Part shown: positions 19,231 to 28,453 of the stretch, one piece after another | Position numbering within the stretch: position 1 is the first letter of the stretch | Layout of the letters: the number at the start of each line of letters is the position of its first letter | DNA from: JAACFF01 sp963807975 | GTDB lineage: Bacteria; Chloroflexota; Anaerolineae; Promineifilales; Promineifilaceae | Assembly (NCBI GenBank): GCA_963807975.1 | Contig: CAWEDV010000007.1 | Location: 62,001-126,000 of the forward strand | Direction of reading: 5' to 3' | Length of the DNA: 64,000 bases | Notes under the pieces: generated by a model | Told to the model about the DNA's origin: nothing | What the model saw: the letters and a program-made list of their open reading frames with translations, nothing else | The model's database searches: none | Program-made: the position numbers and the translations under genes

Positions 19231-20556
19231 TCACACATACTCTGGTTCAACTTCCGCCAGCGAGCTGGCAAAGATTTGCAGCCCTTCCTCAATAAGACTG
19301 TCAGGCACATTGAGCGCCGGTGTCATACGCACTGAATTCACCCCACAAGGTATGAGCAGCAGCCCGCGAGAAAAAGCCTCCTCAATAACTGCATTGCGTA
19401 AATCAACCGCTCGCTCTTTAGTCTGCCGGTTCCTGACAAATTCAATGCCTATCATTAACCCTCGTCCACGCACATCGCCAATACTTGGATGCTGTCCTTG
19501 AATTTCCAGTAAAGCATCCATAATCGCCTCACCTTTTTCCGCTGCGCGTGTTGCCAACCCCGCTTCCTCAATCACATTTAGCGTGGCCAGCGCTGCAGCC
19601 GCAGCAACTGGGTTGCCACCATAAGTGCTGCCCTGTGCACCAGGACCCCATACCATCGTCTCCCTACCGGCAATGATCCCCCCAATTGGCATTCCACTGC
19701 CTACCCCCTTGGCAAAACAGATGATATCCGGTTCCACCCGCTCATGATCGATAGCCCACCATTTTCCCGTTCGCCCGACCCCGCTCTGAATTTCATCAGC
19801 GATGAGCAAGATGCCATGACGATCGCAGACCTCGCGCAGACGGGATATAAATCCAGGTGGTGGAATAACATACCCACCTTCACCCTGAATCGGCTCGAGA
19901 AGGATGCCGGCTACATCTTCAGGGCAAAGCAGGGTACGGAACACCTCATTCTCTAGATAATCAATGACCACATCACCGTAGCTCTTTCCATTGCTGCCGG
20001 CTAGCAAAGGCCGGTAGCTGTTTGGATAGGGTATATGTGTTACATGCAGTGCGGGCTGGTAGTGGGCTCGCTGCACATACTTGCTGGCTGTGAAAGACAA
20101 AGCTCCCAGGGTTCGGCCATGGAAAGCTCCCAAGAAACCGATGAATTGCTTGCGTCCGGTCTTGTACATAGCCAGTTTTATCGCGGCCTCAACTGCCTCT
20201 GTACCTGAGTTGCCGAAGTACACTTGCGTGTCCCGCATGGGCGCAATATCTTGTAGTTTTTCGGCCAATTCAACCGCTTGCGGATAATAAAAATCTGACA
20301 GGCATATATGCCAGAATTTATCAAGCTGTTCATTCACCGCCTCCACCACTGCCGGATGCCGGTGTCCTACATTGAGCACCGCAACACCTGCCATAAAGTC
20401 GATATAGCGGCGTCCGTCGACATCCCAAAGCTCAGATCCTTGCGCGTGATCCACTACAAGGGCATATTCCCTCGAATATGAGGGCGACAAAGCTGCCATG
20501 TCTCGCTCGATGATCTCACGTCCAATCCCGCCTGCGAGATCGAGATTCATTTTCAT
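19231..20556 (-). CDS. Class III PLP aminotransferase
   Basis: About 441 aa, fold type I. From the chosen start, the phosphate-binding GNSGTEA is at 115-121, the ring-nitrogen Asp at 254 (IADEIQSG), and the PLP Lys at about 283 (CFAKGVGSG). It resembles 4-aminobutyrate and acetylornithine aminotransferases. Substrate is not decided. AAGGAG lies eight bases before the ATG at 20556, whereas the ATG at 20577 has no ribosome site and overlaps the clpS stop, so I choose 20556. Probably in one operon with the aldolase and HAD genes downstream. Confidence 0.9.
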   Translation of the reverse strand: MKMNLDLAGGIGREIIERDMAALSPSYSREYALVVDHAQGSELWDVDGRRYIDFMAGVAVLNVGHRHPAVVEAVNEQLDKFWHICLSDFYYPQAVELAEKLQDIAPMRDTQVYFGNSGTEAVEAAIKLAMYKTGRKQFIGFLGAFHGRTLGALSFTASKYVQRAHYQPALHVTHIPYPNSYRPLLAGSNGKSYGDVVIDYLENEVFRTLLCPEDVAGILLEPIQGEGGYVIPPPGFISRLREVCDRHGILLIADEIQSGVGRTGKWWAIDHERVEPDIICFAKGVGSGMPIGGIIAGRETMVWGPGAQGSTYGGNPVAAAAALATLNVIEEAGLATRAAEKGEAIMDALLEIQGQHPSIGDVRGRGLMIGIEFVRNRQTKERAVDLRNAVIEEAFSRGLLLIPCGVNSVRMTPALNVPDSLIEEGLQIFASSLAEVEPEYV

Positions 20557-20576
20557 TAAATCACTCCTTAATGACA

Positions 20577-20903
20577 TTACTCATCAACTTCAACGCTAAA
20601 CATGAGCGGATAGCCCTCAAGACTGGCTGCAAAATGAGCCTTTCCAACCCGTTTATGCGCCTCAGGGCAGGGAAGCGTCGTTACATATGCCTGCCCACTA
20701 GAATGGGCAACATAAGCAACATGTTCTGCTTCCATTGAATTAAGTTGGAAAATCCGCTGCAGGATGACAATTACAAAATCAAAAGGGGTCACATCGTCAT
20801 TATGGATGAATACACGACAATTCGGTTCCAGGTCGTCTTGTTGACTTGTATCGAGCTTTTGGTCCGTTTCCTCTTCCGTGATTTGCAGCCAAATTGTGCT
20901 CAT
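20577..20903 (-). CDS. clpS: ClpS, N-end-rule adaptor of the Clp protease
   Basis: 108 aa. It has the core CRVFIHNDDVTPFDFVI (about 29-45), where Asn-Asp-Asp binds the N-terminal residue of the substrate. Helical residues AEHVAYVAHSSGQ and the strand TLPCPEAHKRV complete the fold. It delivers proteins with destabilising N-termini to ClpAP/ClpCP. No clp protease gene is in the window. It is followed directly by the aminotransferase, with which it probably shares a transcript by position only. Confidence 0.9.
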   Translation of the reverse strand: MSTIWLQITEEETDQKLDTSQQDDLEPNCRVFIHNDDVTPFDFVIVILQRIFQLNSMEAEHVAYVAHSSGQAYVTTLPCPEAHKRVGKAHFAASLEGYPLMFSVEVDE

Positions 20904-20971
20904 TGAAGTTCAACCCCAAAGTTGCAATTGTACGCTACTGGACATTCTCTTGACAACCAATAGTGAAACAA

Positions 20972-21697
20972 TTACACCTCTGATTCAATAGGCTTTAGCG
21001 TGATCAACCGGTAGGATTCCGCATGATCAAATCCCACCTTTTTGCCCGCCTCAGCCGTCCAATTCTTGACCATTTCCTCAGGGTCCCAATCGCCAAGTTG
21101 GCTCTTATGCCGGCGCAGCGCTTCGATCTTGAGATCGATTACATCCCCGACATCGATAAACACGTTGGGTTCTTGTCCCCAATGGACGTAAACCAGATTT
21201 ACCTTGTGCCCTTCTAGACCTTCCTCGGCCAGATCAGGGTATAGCAAAGCCATTTCCGAAGCAGGAAAAACGGCGTCCAATGCCGCTTGCGCCGCTGCTC
21301 GATGGTCTGGATGATTGATATAGGTATCGCTGGGAAAAAAGAGTGTGGGATCGCCGCATACGACAGCGGTTGGTTTGTACCGCCGGATGAGCCGCACCAG
21401 TTCCTTCCGCAGCTCCAGAGTAGGCTGCAAAAAACCATCATCATATCCGAGGAACACACACTTCGCGCCAACCACCTCCGCAGCCTCAGTTTGTTCGCGG
21501 CGCCGGATTTTGGCCAACTCCTCTGACGTCATACCGGCCTCATGGCTGCCTACATTGCCATCGGTGATTACTACATAAGTGACTTCACATCCCTTCTGCG
21601 TCCATTTAGCCGCCGTACCGGCGACACCAAATTCAATGTCATCAGGGTGAGCAAAAATAAACATAGCCCTTTCAGGCACATATTTGCTGCTGTTCAT
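20972..21697 (-). CDS. PIG-L family zinc deacetylase
   Basis: 241 aa. The zinc-binding motif AHPDDIEFG is at about residues 16-24, and HPDHRAAAQ supplies the third ligand at about 130. PIG-L enzymes remove acetyl from N-acetylglucosamine in glycolipids or in thiols such as bacillithiol and mycothiol. No thiol biosynthesis partner is adjacent, so the substrate is open. It has no signal peptide, so it is cytoplasmic. It is divergent from the MscS remnant and mgtE. Confidence 0.87.
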   Translation of the reverse strand: MNSSKYVPERAMFIFAHPDDIEFGVAGTAAKWTQKGCEVTYVVITDGNVGSHEAGMTSEELAKIRRREQTEAAEVVGAKCVFLGYDDGFLQPTLELRKELVRLIRRYKPTAVVCGDPTLFFPSDTYINHPDHRAAAQAALDAVFPASEMALLYPDLAEEGLEGHKVNLVYVHWGQEPNVFIDVGDVIDLKIEALRRHKSQLGDWDPEEMVKNWTAEAGKKVGFDHAESYRLITLKPIESEV

Positions 21698-21822
21698 ACT
21701 AACTTTACTTCCTCCATTCTTTGTGTAGAGTATGGGACATTATACTGACAAAGCGATGGCTGACACATTCTTATTGGTAATATTTCGCAAAACGGCACTC
21801 ACGACTTTGTTGGTAAAGTTTT

Positions 21823-22227
21823 CAGGCACCTCGATTCATTTGGGACGAAATCGTTTTGCCTGTAACATATGAGACAAACTGGCAAGGCTCTATTACAATC
21901 CTGATCGATACCGTTTATGAACAGGCTTTATACCAAGAACTTCTACCTATGGCGGCTGATTAGAGGCGCTGTGCAGGGCGTGAATTTGAGATCAAAATCA
22001 CTTCCCTAGAGTCCAGAGTCTTTATAAAGCTTACCGATAATTGGATTGAGTCAGGGTTGATATACCCGCTTCGCACCACATCTCGCCGGATCTTGCGTAG
22101 CATAATAAGTCAGGAGAGCTTTAAGCGTTTCCAGAAATCTGGTTTCGAAATCGTGTCGCAAACGATGGCGTTTGTTAGATTTCCTGGAACTTCCCGAGAC
22201 GACAAAGATGGAATCTACCCAACTTGA
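21823..22227 (+). pseudogene. Remnant of an MscS-type mechanosensitive channel (C-terminal part)
   Basis: This gap before mgtE holds a decayed gene. One frame reads FIWDEIVLPVTYETNWQGSI, then after an in-frame TAG at 21961-21963 continues to REFEIKITSL, VFIKLTDNWIESG and FEIVSQTMAF, ending in a TGA at 22225-22227. The combination of WDEI.LPVTYET.W, LTDNW followed by a basic stretch, and a final IEIAS-like strand is typical of the cytoplasmic C-terminal domain of MscS channels. Upstream of about 21823 the frame is broken (TAA at 21814-21816) and a shifted frame carries the preceding residues. The transmembrane part is missing. The 3' end overlaps the mgtE start by 20 bases. I base the family call on remembered motifs, not on a search. 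Confidence 0.65.
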
Positions 22228-23545
22228 CGATGTACTATCTAAGTTACGAATTTCTCTGGCACAAGACGATCTGGGCCAGGCAGTGGCCATTCTAGAGTCG
22301 CTGTGGCCGGCTGATCAAGCAGATCTCATCGAGGAGCTTTCAGGCCCTGAACAAGTTTCTCTACTAACGAAGCTGAACCCGTCTGATTCGGCCGACGTCT
22401 TGGAGGAGATGGGGGATAAACATGCGGCAGCACTGGCAGAGATGCTGCCAGCAGCAGAATTAGGCGGAATCCTCGATGAGATGGAGATGGACGAAGCCGT
22501 AGATGTGCTAAGAGATCTCGATCCGCAACAGGCAGCCGAAGCCTTGCGCGAGATGGAAGAGCCGGAACTAATTATCCCCTTGATGCAGTTTCCGGACGAC
22601 ACTGCTGGTGGCTTAATGACACGAGCGGTGATCACATTGCGTCGCAGGTGGAAGATCCGTGAAGCATTGGCTGAACTGCGTCGCATTGGACCACATTCAG
22701 ACAGCACATATTATCTCTTCGTTGTCGACGACCAGGGGTTGCTGCTAGGTGTGGTCGGGCTGCGAGAACTCGTCACCGCTCCGGAAGACAAACTGGTGGG
22801 TGATCTAATGACCAAAGACTTTGTCTCCGTGCCGGTCACAATGGATCAGGAGCATTGCGCCCGTCTTATCTCCCGCCATGGTTACTTGGCACTGCCGGTC
22901 GTAGACCAGATCGGTCGTTTTGTTGGCGTGATTACCGCCGACGATCTGATCGAGGTGGCCGAATTCGAAGCAACTGAAGACATGTATCGTATGGTCGGCA
23001 TTACCGGTGAAGAGCGTGTCTTTGGGCCCGCCACGCTTTCCATCCTCAAACGGCTCCCCTGGTTGGCCATAAACATGGTGACCCTCTTTGTCGCCATCTC
23101 GGTCGTGGACTTCTTTGAACCGGTTATCGCCGGCCTGGTAACGCTGGCTATTTTCCTGCCTCTCGTTTCCGGGGAGGGCGGCAATGCCGGCAGCCAGACG
23201 GCAACCGTGATCGTACGCGGCTTGGCGCTAGGAGAGGTGGGTACTGGTGATGCACGAAGGGCATTGAGCAAAGAGTTACGGGTTTCCTTTGTCAATGGTG
23301 CACTCATCGGCCTGGGCACCGCGCTTGTAGCTTTCGTCTGGAAACAGGATTGGCGAATCGCGGCGGCGATTTTTTTGGCGATGATTTTGAATTTCCTTAT
23401 GGCTGCTGGCACTGGCGTGCTCATTCCTTTGGGTCTTCGGAAAATGAATGTCGATCCGGCGCTGGCATCGGCCGCTTTTGTAACCGGATTTACCGATACC
23501 TTCGGTTTCTTATTCTTTCTTGGCATCGTTACCCTACTGGTGTGA
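22208..23545 (+). CDS. mgtE: Magnesium transporter MgtE
   Basis: 445 aa from the ATG at 22208. A TTG 12 codons earlier is possible but would be translated from inside the MscS remnant. An N-terminal helical MgtE_N domain (about 10-125, repeated LxELLxEMD-type helices) is followed by two CBS domains (about 135-255) and five transmembrane helices (about 275-445). The cytoplasmic domains close the pore when Mg2+ is plentiful. No M-box riboswitch could be seen upstream. It stands alone, and the Ca2+-ATPase gene follows after 212 bases. Confidence 0.93.
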   Translation: MESTQLDDVLSKLRISLAQDDLGQAVAILESLWPADQADLIEELSGPEQVSLLTKLNPSDSADVLEEMGDKHAAALAEMLPAAELGGILDEMEMDEAVDVLRDLDPQQAAEALREMEEPELIIPLMQFPDDTAGGLMTRAVITLRRRWKIREALAELRRIGPHSDSTYYLFVVDDQGLLLGVVGLRELVTAPEDKLVGDLMTKDFVSVPVTMDQEHCARLISRHGYLALPVVDQIGRFVGVITADDLIEVAEFEATEDMYRMVGITGEERVFGPATLSILKRLPWLAINMVTLFVAISVVDFFEPVIAGLVTLAIFLPLVSGEGGNAGSQTATVIVRGLALGEVGTGDARRALSKELRVSFVNGALIGLGTALVAFVWKQDWRIAAAIFLAMILNFLMAAGTGVLIPLGLRKMNVDPALASAAFVTGFTDTFGFLFFLGIVTLLV

Positions 23546-23757
23546 TTGCAGGTGGACAAACAGCTTTCCTCTCCATTAATGGCGCTTGCCTTCATACCGC
23601 ACACCCTTTCCTAGAGCCGTTATTTATTCATATCTTGATGAAGAATGTGCTAAACTTAAAAATTGTTCTGATCATGCAGCCACAACTGTACTTCAGCGCC
23701 CCGTCATATCACGCTGGCGCACTGCTGTTGATCATTTGACTAAAAAGAGGTCGCTTA

Positions 23758-26493
23758 ATGAGTGAGTGGTATCAGCTTGAAACCAGCGCGGTTATCGAAA
23801 ACTTACAAACAGATCCCAAAGACGGTCTGTCCCAGGTAGAAGCCCAGGCTCGGCTTGAAAAATACGGTGCGAACGAATTAATTGAGAAGAGCGGCAGAAG
23901 CCCCTTGCTTATTCTATGGGATCAGATGAAAGATCTGATGGTCGTCGTTCTGCTGGTCGCCGCTATTGTCTCTTTTCTTCTAGAAGAATACAGTGACGCC
24001 TTCATCATCCTGGCCATAGTTATCCTCAACGCCGCTATTGGTTTCTCTCAGGAATACCGGGCCGAACAAGCCATTGCCGCTTTAAAGAAGTTGTCTGTAC
24101 CCAATGTTCTCGTTAGGCGTGGTGGCCATACAGTTGAAATATCCGCTCTACAACTTGTCCCCGGTGATATCGTAAAGCTCGAAACCGGTGGCTACGTACC
24201 CGCTGACGGCCGTGTCATTGAGGAAGTCAATCTAAAAATCGAAGAGGCTGCCCTGACCGGTGAATCAGAAGCAGTTGAAAAGAGTACAGATGTTATCAGT
24301 GGCAAAGACGTCGGTATCGGCGACCGCCAAAATATGGTATTCATGGGCACCGTCGTCACCTACGGCCGTGGCACCATCATAATCACCGATACAGGCATGA
24401 CGACCGAACTGGGCAATATCGCCGATCTGATCCAGGGCGTTGAGGAAGAACAAACACCCCTGCAGCGTCGTCTAGATTACCTCGGCAAAGTATTAGCCGT
24501 CGGCGCCCTCGTGATCATCGCTGTCGTTGTCGCCCTTGGCCTTCTGCGTGATGAACCTCTCGAGGAACTGTTCTTGGTAGGCATCAGCATGGCCGTAGCT
24601 GCCGTGCCTGAAGGCTTGCCTGCCGTTGTGGCCATCACCCTGGCCCTCGGCGCACAGCGTATGCTCAAACGCAATGCCCTTATTCGCCGCCTACCCGCCG
24701 TAGAAACACTTGGTTCCGTCACCGTCATATGCTCCGACAAAACCGGCACCCTGACTCAGAACCGGATGACCGTCAAATTGCTGGATGTCGTCGGTCGTTC
24801 CCAAGACATAGAAACCTTGGTCAACACCAAGGGCATCGTCGTCGATGCTGAACTGGACGCCGAACAACCACCTGAACAACGTACCTTAAGCCTGCTCGTA
24901 AAAGCTGGCGCCCTGTGTAATGATGCCATCCTAGAAACTGACGAAGACGGTAGGGAACGGGTCATTGGCGACCCAACCGAAGGGGCGCTCATCGTCGCCG
25001 CCACCGAGTTGGGGTACACAAAAGATTTGCTTGAAGCGCAAATGCCCAGAATAGGTGAAGTACCATTTACCTCTGAACGCAAACGGATGACCACAATCCA
25101 TAAGGCAGACGTTGAACGGCCGTTAATGGAAGCAGAATGGCAAGATGTTCCCTACGTAGCCTTCTGCAAAGGAGCAACCGACAGCTTGCTCGAGGTATGC
25201 GATCATATTTGGACCGGAGATTCGTTATTGCCCTTAGATGGCGAGATGGGTAAACGTGTTATCGCTGCCAATGCGCGGCAGGCACAGCTAGGTCAACGAG
25301 TCCTTGGTGTGGCCTTCCGCGCGCTTGACGAGCTTCCAGAAAAGCTGAGCACCGAGAACATTGAAAAAGAGTTGATCTTCGTCGGCCTGGTCAGTATGAT
25401 CGATCCGCCGCGCCCCGAAGTAAAAAGTGCCGTTAGTACCGCGCGCGCTGCCGGTGTCCGTCCCGTTATGATCACCGGCGATCACCCGCTCACAGCCCAA
25501 CACATCGCTCAAGACTTGACCATAGCCACCGACGAACAGAATCTCACCGGTAAAGATCTGACTCAAATGACCGTTGCCGACCTCGAAGGTGTTGTAGATC
25601 ATGTAGCCGTCTATGCCCGGGTTTCGCCGGAACATAAACTCAATATAGTCGAAGCGCTCCAAAGGAAAGGTCAGATCGTGGCCATGACCGGCGACGGAGT
25701 AAATGATGCTCCCGCCCTCAAAAAGGCGGACATTGGCGTCGCCATGGGCATCACCGGCACAGATGTCTCTAAAGAAGCGTCCGAAATGGTTCTGCTCGAC
25801 GACAATTTCGCCACCATCGTTTCCGCTATCGAAGAGGGCCGTACCATCTTCGATAACATCCGCAAGTTCATCAAATATACCCTTTCCAGCAATATCGGCG
25901 AACTGTTTGTCATGCTCGCTGCGCCCTTCCTGGGCATGCCGCTGCCCTTAGCAGCAGCCCAAATCCTATGGATAAATCTCGTGACTGACGGCCTGCCCGG
26001 CTTAGCCCTTGCCGTGGAGGAATCAGAAAAGGGCATCATGAAACGTCCGCCATGGAATCCCAAAGAAAGCATTTTTAGCCGTGGTATGGGTGGGCGCATC
26101 ATTTGGATTGGCATCCTCATGGGCCTTATCTCTCTTGCCTTGGGCTATGTTTACTGGCTGGATGACCCCAACGGCGTTTGGCAAACGATGGTTTTCACCA
26201 CCCTTGTCTTAGCCCAAATGGGCAACGCCTTGGCCATTCGCTCTAATACCGAGTCCGCTTTTACGATCGGTCTATTCTCCAACCGCTTGATGGTCATTGC
26301 CATTGCCACGACTTTTATCCTGCAGTTGGTTCTCATTTATGTCCCGTTCTTCCAGCGTTTCTTCTATACCAAGCCGCTATCGGCGAGAGACTTAACTGTC
26401 GCCCTTGTAGTTAGTTTGATTGTATTCTTTGCGGTAGAAATTGAGAAGTGGATCCGGCGCATCAGAAAGAGACGCCAAACCAAAAACGCGTAG
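23758..26493 (+). CDS. P2-type Ca2+-transporting ATPase
   Basis: 911 aa. In order: N-terminal cation-ATPase domain, first transmembrane pairs, actuator loop TGES (about 169-172), M4 motif PEGLPAVV, and phosphorylation site Asp327 in SDKTGTLT. The nucleotide domain carries KGA (about 470), and the hinge is MTGDGVNDAPALKKADIG. Six C-terminal helices complete the protein. The PEGLP in M4 and the overall length match SERCA/PMCA-like bacterial pumps that export Ca2+ (some export Mn2+). AAAAGAGG precedes the ATG. The ion cannot be fixed without inspecting M5 and M6 in an alignment. Confidence 0.92.
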   Translation: MSEWYQLETSAVIENLQTDPKDGLSQVEAQARLEKYGANELIEKSGRSPLLILWDQMKDLMVVVLLVAAIVSFLLEEYSDAFIILAIVILNAAIGFSQEYRAEQAIAALKKLSVPNVLVRRGGHTVEISALQLVPGDIVKLETGGYVPADGRVIEEVNLKIEEAALTGESEAVEKSTDVISGKDVGIGDRQNMVFMGTVVTYGRGTIIITDTGMTTELGNIADLIQGVEEEQTPLQRRLDYLGKVLAVGALVIIAVVVALGLLRDEPLEELFLVGISMAVAAVPEGLPAVVAITLALGAQRMLKRNALIRRLPAVETLGSVTVICSDKTGTLTQNRMTVKLLDVVGRSQDIETLVNTKGIVVDAELDAEQPPEQRTLSLLVKAGALCNDAILETDEDGRERVIGDPTEGALIVAATELGYTKDLLEAQMPRIGEVPFTSERKRMTTIHKADVERPLMEAEWQDVPYVAFCKGATDSLLEVCDHIWTGDSLLPLDGEMGKRVIAANARQAQLGQRVLGVAFRALDELPEKLSTENIEKELIFVGLVSMIDPPRPEVKSAVSTARAAGVRPVMITGDHPLTAQHIAQDLTIATDEQNLTGKDLTQMTVADLEGVVDHVAVYARVSPEHKLNIVEALQRKGQIVAMTGDGVNDAPALKKADIGVAMGITGTDVSKEASEMVLLDDNFATIVSAIEEGRTIFDNIRKFIKYTLSSNIGELFVMLAAPFLGMPLPLAAAQILWINLVTDGLPGLALAVEESEKGIMKRPPWNPKESIFSRGMGGRIIWIGILMGLISLALGYVYWLDDPNGVWQTMVFTTLVLAQMGNALAIRSNTESAFTIGLFSNRLMVIAIATTFILQLVLIYVPFFQRFFYTKPLSARDLTVALVVSLIVFFAVEIEKWIRRIRKRRQTKNA

Positions 26494-26599
26494 AGGCGGT
26501 GCGTCTGTGCCCACCCTATAACCCAGCACCCCTAAGCCCATTGTACGGGCGGTGCCTTTGGGCCCGCTCTTGCAACCCCAATCCCCTGCTGTCGATCCC

Positions 26600-27451
26600 C
26601 TATTCTTGTAATTCGACCGGCTTAAGAAGCGAAAAATCAAACTCTGAAATTCTGCTCGGTCCAAGCTCAGTCACAGCATCCTGCACGGCCGTTGCATCCT
26701 CCAACAGTTGCCTTACATTCACACCTTGGCAAATGGGCGGCATTGGACTTAGCCACTGTCGCATACGCAACAGCATCTTAGTCGCCCCACGATAATTCCC
26801 TCGCTCAATCTGGTAATAAGCAATTGCCACTTGCAGCAGCCCGCGATACAAATCCCGCACAGAGCCAGGCTCTTGTCGCCATGCCTCTTCCAGATCATCG
26901 TGGCAAGCATAAAACGCCCCCTCGTTGAATTTCTTTATACCGCTTGCAGCCAGGTCAGGCAGTGTCTCCAGGCAGCTCTGATTGATCGCTTCATAAGCGG
27001 GAACATGCGCATGTTTTTGCAGCAGCTCGGGCATACTGTTCGCAAAACGCGAACGAGGGTAGACGAAATCAGCGCCCTTGTTTCTGGCCTCCTGCATTAT
27101 TTCTGCATCCACATGGGGTCCATAGGCCAGGATAGGAATACGTCGTGTTGCCGCCGAAACCTTTAAATGTGGAATCCAATCCCGCCAGGGAATGCCTTGA
27201 TTAGCCAGGTCAAACAACAGCAGCGCCGGCTGCCAATAAGAAAGCTTCTGCTGTAGCTGCCCCTCCGGACCATGAAGAATTTCCCCCAAAGCAGCTTCTT
27301 GCGTCTTTGCCTGATCATCCCCAAACTCGGATGCATCTCCCACCCAGCGAATGCGGAAACCGAGATGGCGAGTAACGTTGTCTATTTTTGTTGTGAACAT
27401 CAAATCGCTTACAAACGCGATGATGAGAGGGTTTTGAATAGTTTCTTCCAT
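26600..27451 (-). CDS. DUF309 protein with N-terminal receiver-like domain
   Basis: 283 aa. The C-terminal part (about 165-225) carries the DUF309 signature FNEGAFYACHDDLEEAW, a helical family with a conserved H-x-x-x-E pair. The N-terminal 120 residues look like a CheY-like fold (IIAFVSDLMFTTKI, ALLLFDLANQGI, RIPILAYGP), but the usual phospho-acceptor Asp context is poor. It may therefore be a pseudo-receiver. Function of DUF309 is unknown. It stands slightly apart from the mannoside operon upstream. Confidence 0.8.
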   Translation of the reverse strand: MEETIQNPLIIAFVSDLMFTTKIDNVTRHLGFRIRWVGDASEFGDDQAKTQEAALGEILHGPEGQLQQKLSYWQPALLLFDLANQGIPWRDWIPHLKVSAATRRIPILAYGPHVDAEIMQEARNKGADFVYPRSRFANSMPELLQKHAHVPAYEAINQSCLETLPDLAASGIKKFNEGAFYACHDDLEEAWRQEPGSVRDLYRGLLQVAIAYYQIERGNYRGATKMLLRMRQWLSPMPPICQGVNVRQLLEDATAVQDAVTELGPSRISEFDFSLLKPVELQE

Positions 27452-27526
27452 GTCTGCATTTTAGCAGACGGATCGAGAAAACAAATATCAGCGTTGAGTT
27501 TACTAAGGCATCAGCTTTCCATCATT

Positions 27527-28447
27527 TCATGCTGCGTGGAGCACAAAATGAACCAAATCATCTAAGCGACATGTTGCCAACCCAATGACGTGATCGCCTC
27601 CGCCATAATAAACATAGACCGTTTCCTTAACGACCGGGTTGGCATTTGAGAAAACGACCTTTGGCACATCCCCTTTCAATTCCCACAATTCCTCTGGCCA
27701 GAATATGGGCTTCTTTGGCCGCCTGATGACCAGGCTTGGATCATCAAGATCCAGCAGGCAGACGCCAAGGCGATAAACATTTTGATCATCCGTCCCATGA
27801 TAAAATACCAGCCACCCATGCTCTGTCTCAATAGGCACCCCATTCGCGCCAACCTTGCCGCTGTCCCAATCGTTTCCGGACCGCGGATCAAACAATGGAG
27901 CCATATCTACTTCGGGCCAGTTTAGCAGATCCTCGCTCATGGCCAGCCACACATCGGGACGACGGCGATGCAGCACCACATACTTCCCATCTATCTGGCG
28001 CGGAAAGAGAACATGATCTTTATTGTCTTCACCACGCACGATGGGACCGATGCGTTCCCAGGTGATAAGGTTCCGGCTGCGGGCGATCATCGGCAGGATG
28101 CCACCTCCTGCGTATGGAGATTCCCCTTCACCATAATAGGTACGGCCGTATGCTGTATACGTCATATAAAAAACGCCATCAATTTCCGTGATGCGCGGGT
28201 CTTCGACGCCGCGCGAATCGTCGCCGTCGCGCGGTTTAAAGACAGGCTGTCGCAAGCGATTCCACTCTATTCCATCCTTACTCACCGCATATCCGATGCG
28301 ACTGATCCAATCCAATCCTTGTGCCCGGTACAACATATGGAACAGGCCCGCGTGATGGATGACTGCCGGATTAAAGACGTTTGAACATTCCCAATCCGAA
28401 TCTTGAATGGGGAGCAGTACAGGTTGGTGATGCCGTTTCAGTTTCAT
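27527..28447 (-). CDS. GH130-family beta-mannoside phosphorylase or hydrolase
   Basis: 306 aa, five-bladed beta-propeller glycosidase. N-terminal SNVFNPAVI and VEDPRITEIDG (catalytic Asp in the family's DPR element) are visible, as are repeated blade strands such as GLFHMLYRAQG. GH130 enzymes phosphorolyse or hydrolyse beta-1,2- or beta-1,4-linked mannosides, releasing mannose-1-phosphate in the phosphorylase case. It lies six bases after the GT4 gene in the same minus-strand operon as a GH38 mannosidase and an ABC importer, which supports a mannoside diet. It is an intracellular enzyme with no signal peptide. Confidence 0.88.
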   Translation of the reverse strand: MKLKRHHQPVLLPIQDSDWECSNVFNPAVIHHAGLFHMLYRAQGLDWISRIGYAVSKDGIEWNRLRQPVFKPRDGDDSRGVEDPRITEIDGVFYMTYTAYGRTYYGEGESPYAGGGILPMIARSRNLITWERIGPIVRGEDNKDHVLFPRQIDGKYVVLHRRRPDVWLAMSEDLLNWPEVDMAPLFDPRSGNDWDSGKVGANGVPIETEHGWLVFYHGTDDQNVYRLGVCLLDLDDPSLVIRRPKKPIFWPEELWELKGDVPKVVFSNANPVVKETVYVYYGGGDHVIGLATCRLDDLVHFVLHAA

Positions 28448-28453
28448 ATGTGA

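Noticed and set aside
26494..26599. GC-rich inverted segments as a possible tRNA
   Set aside because: No cloverleaf with an anticodon arm and T-loop could be drawn.
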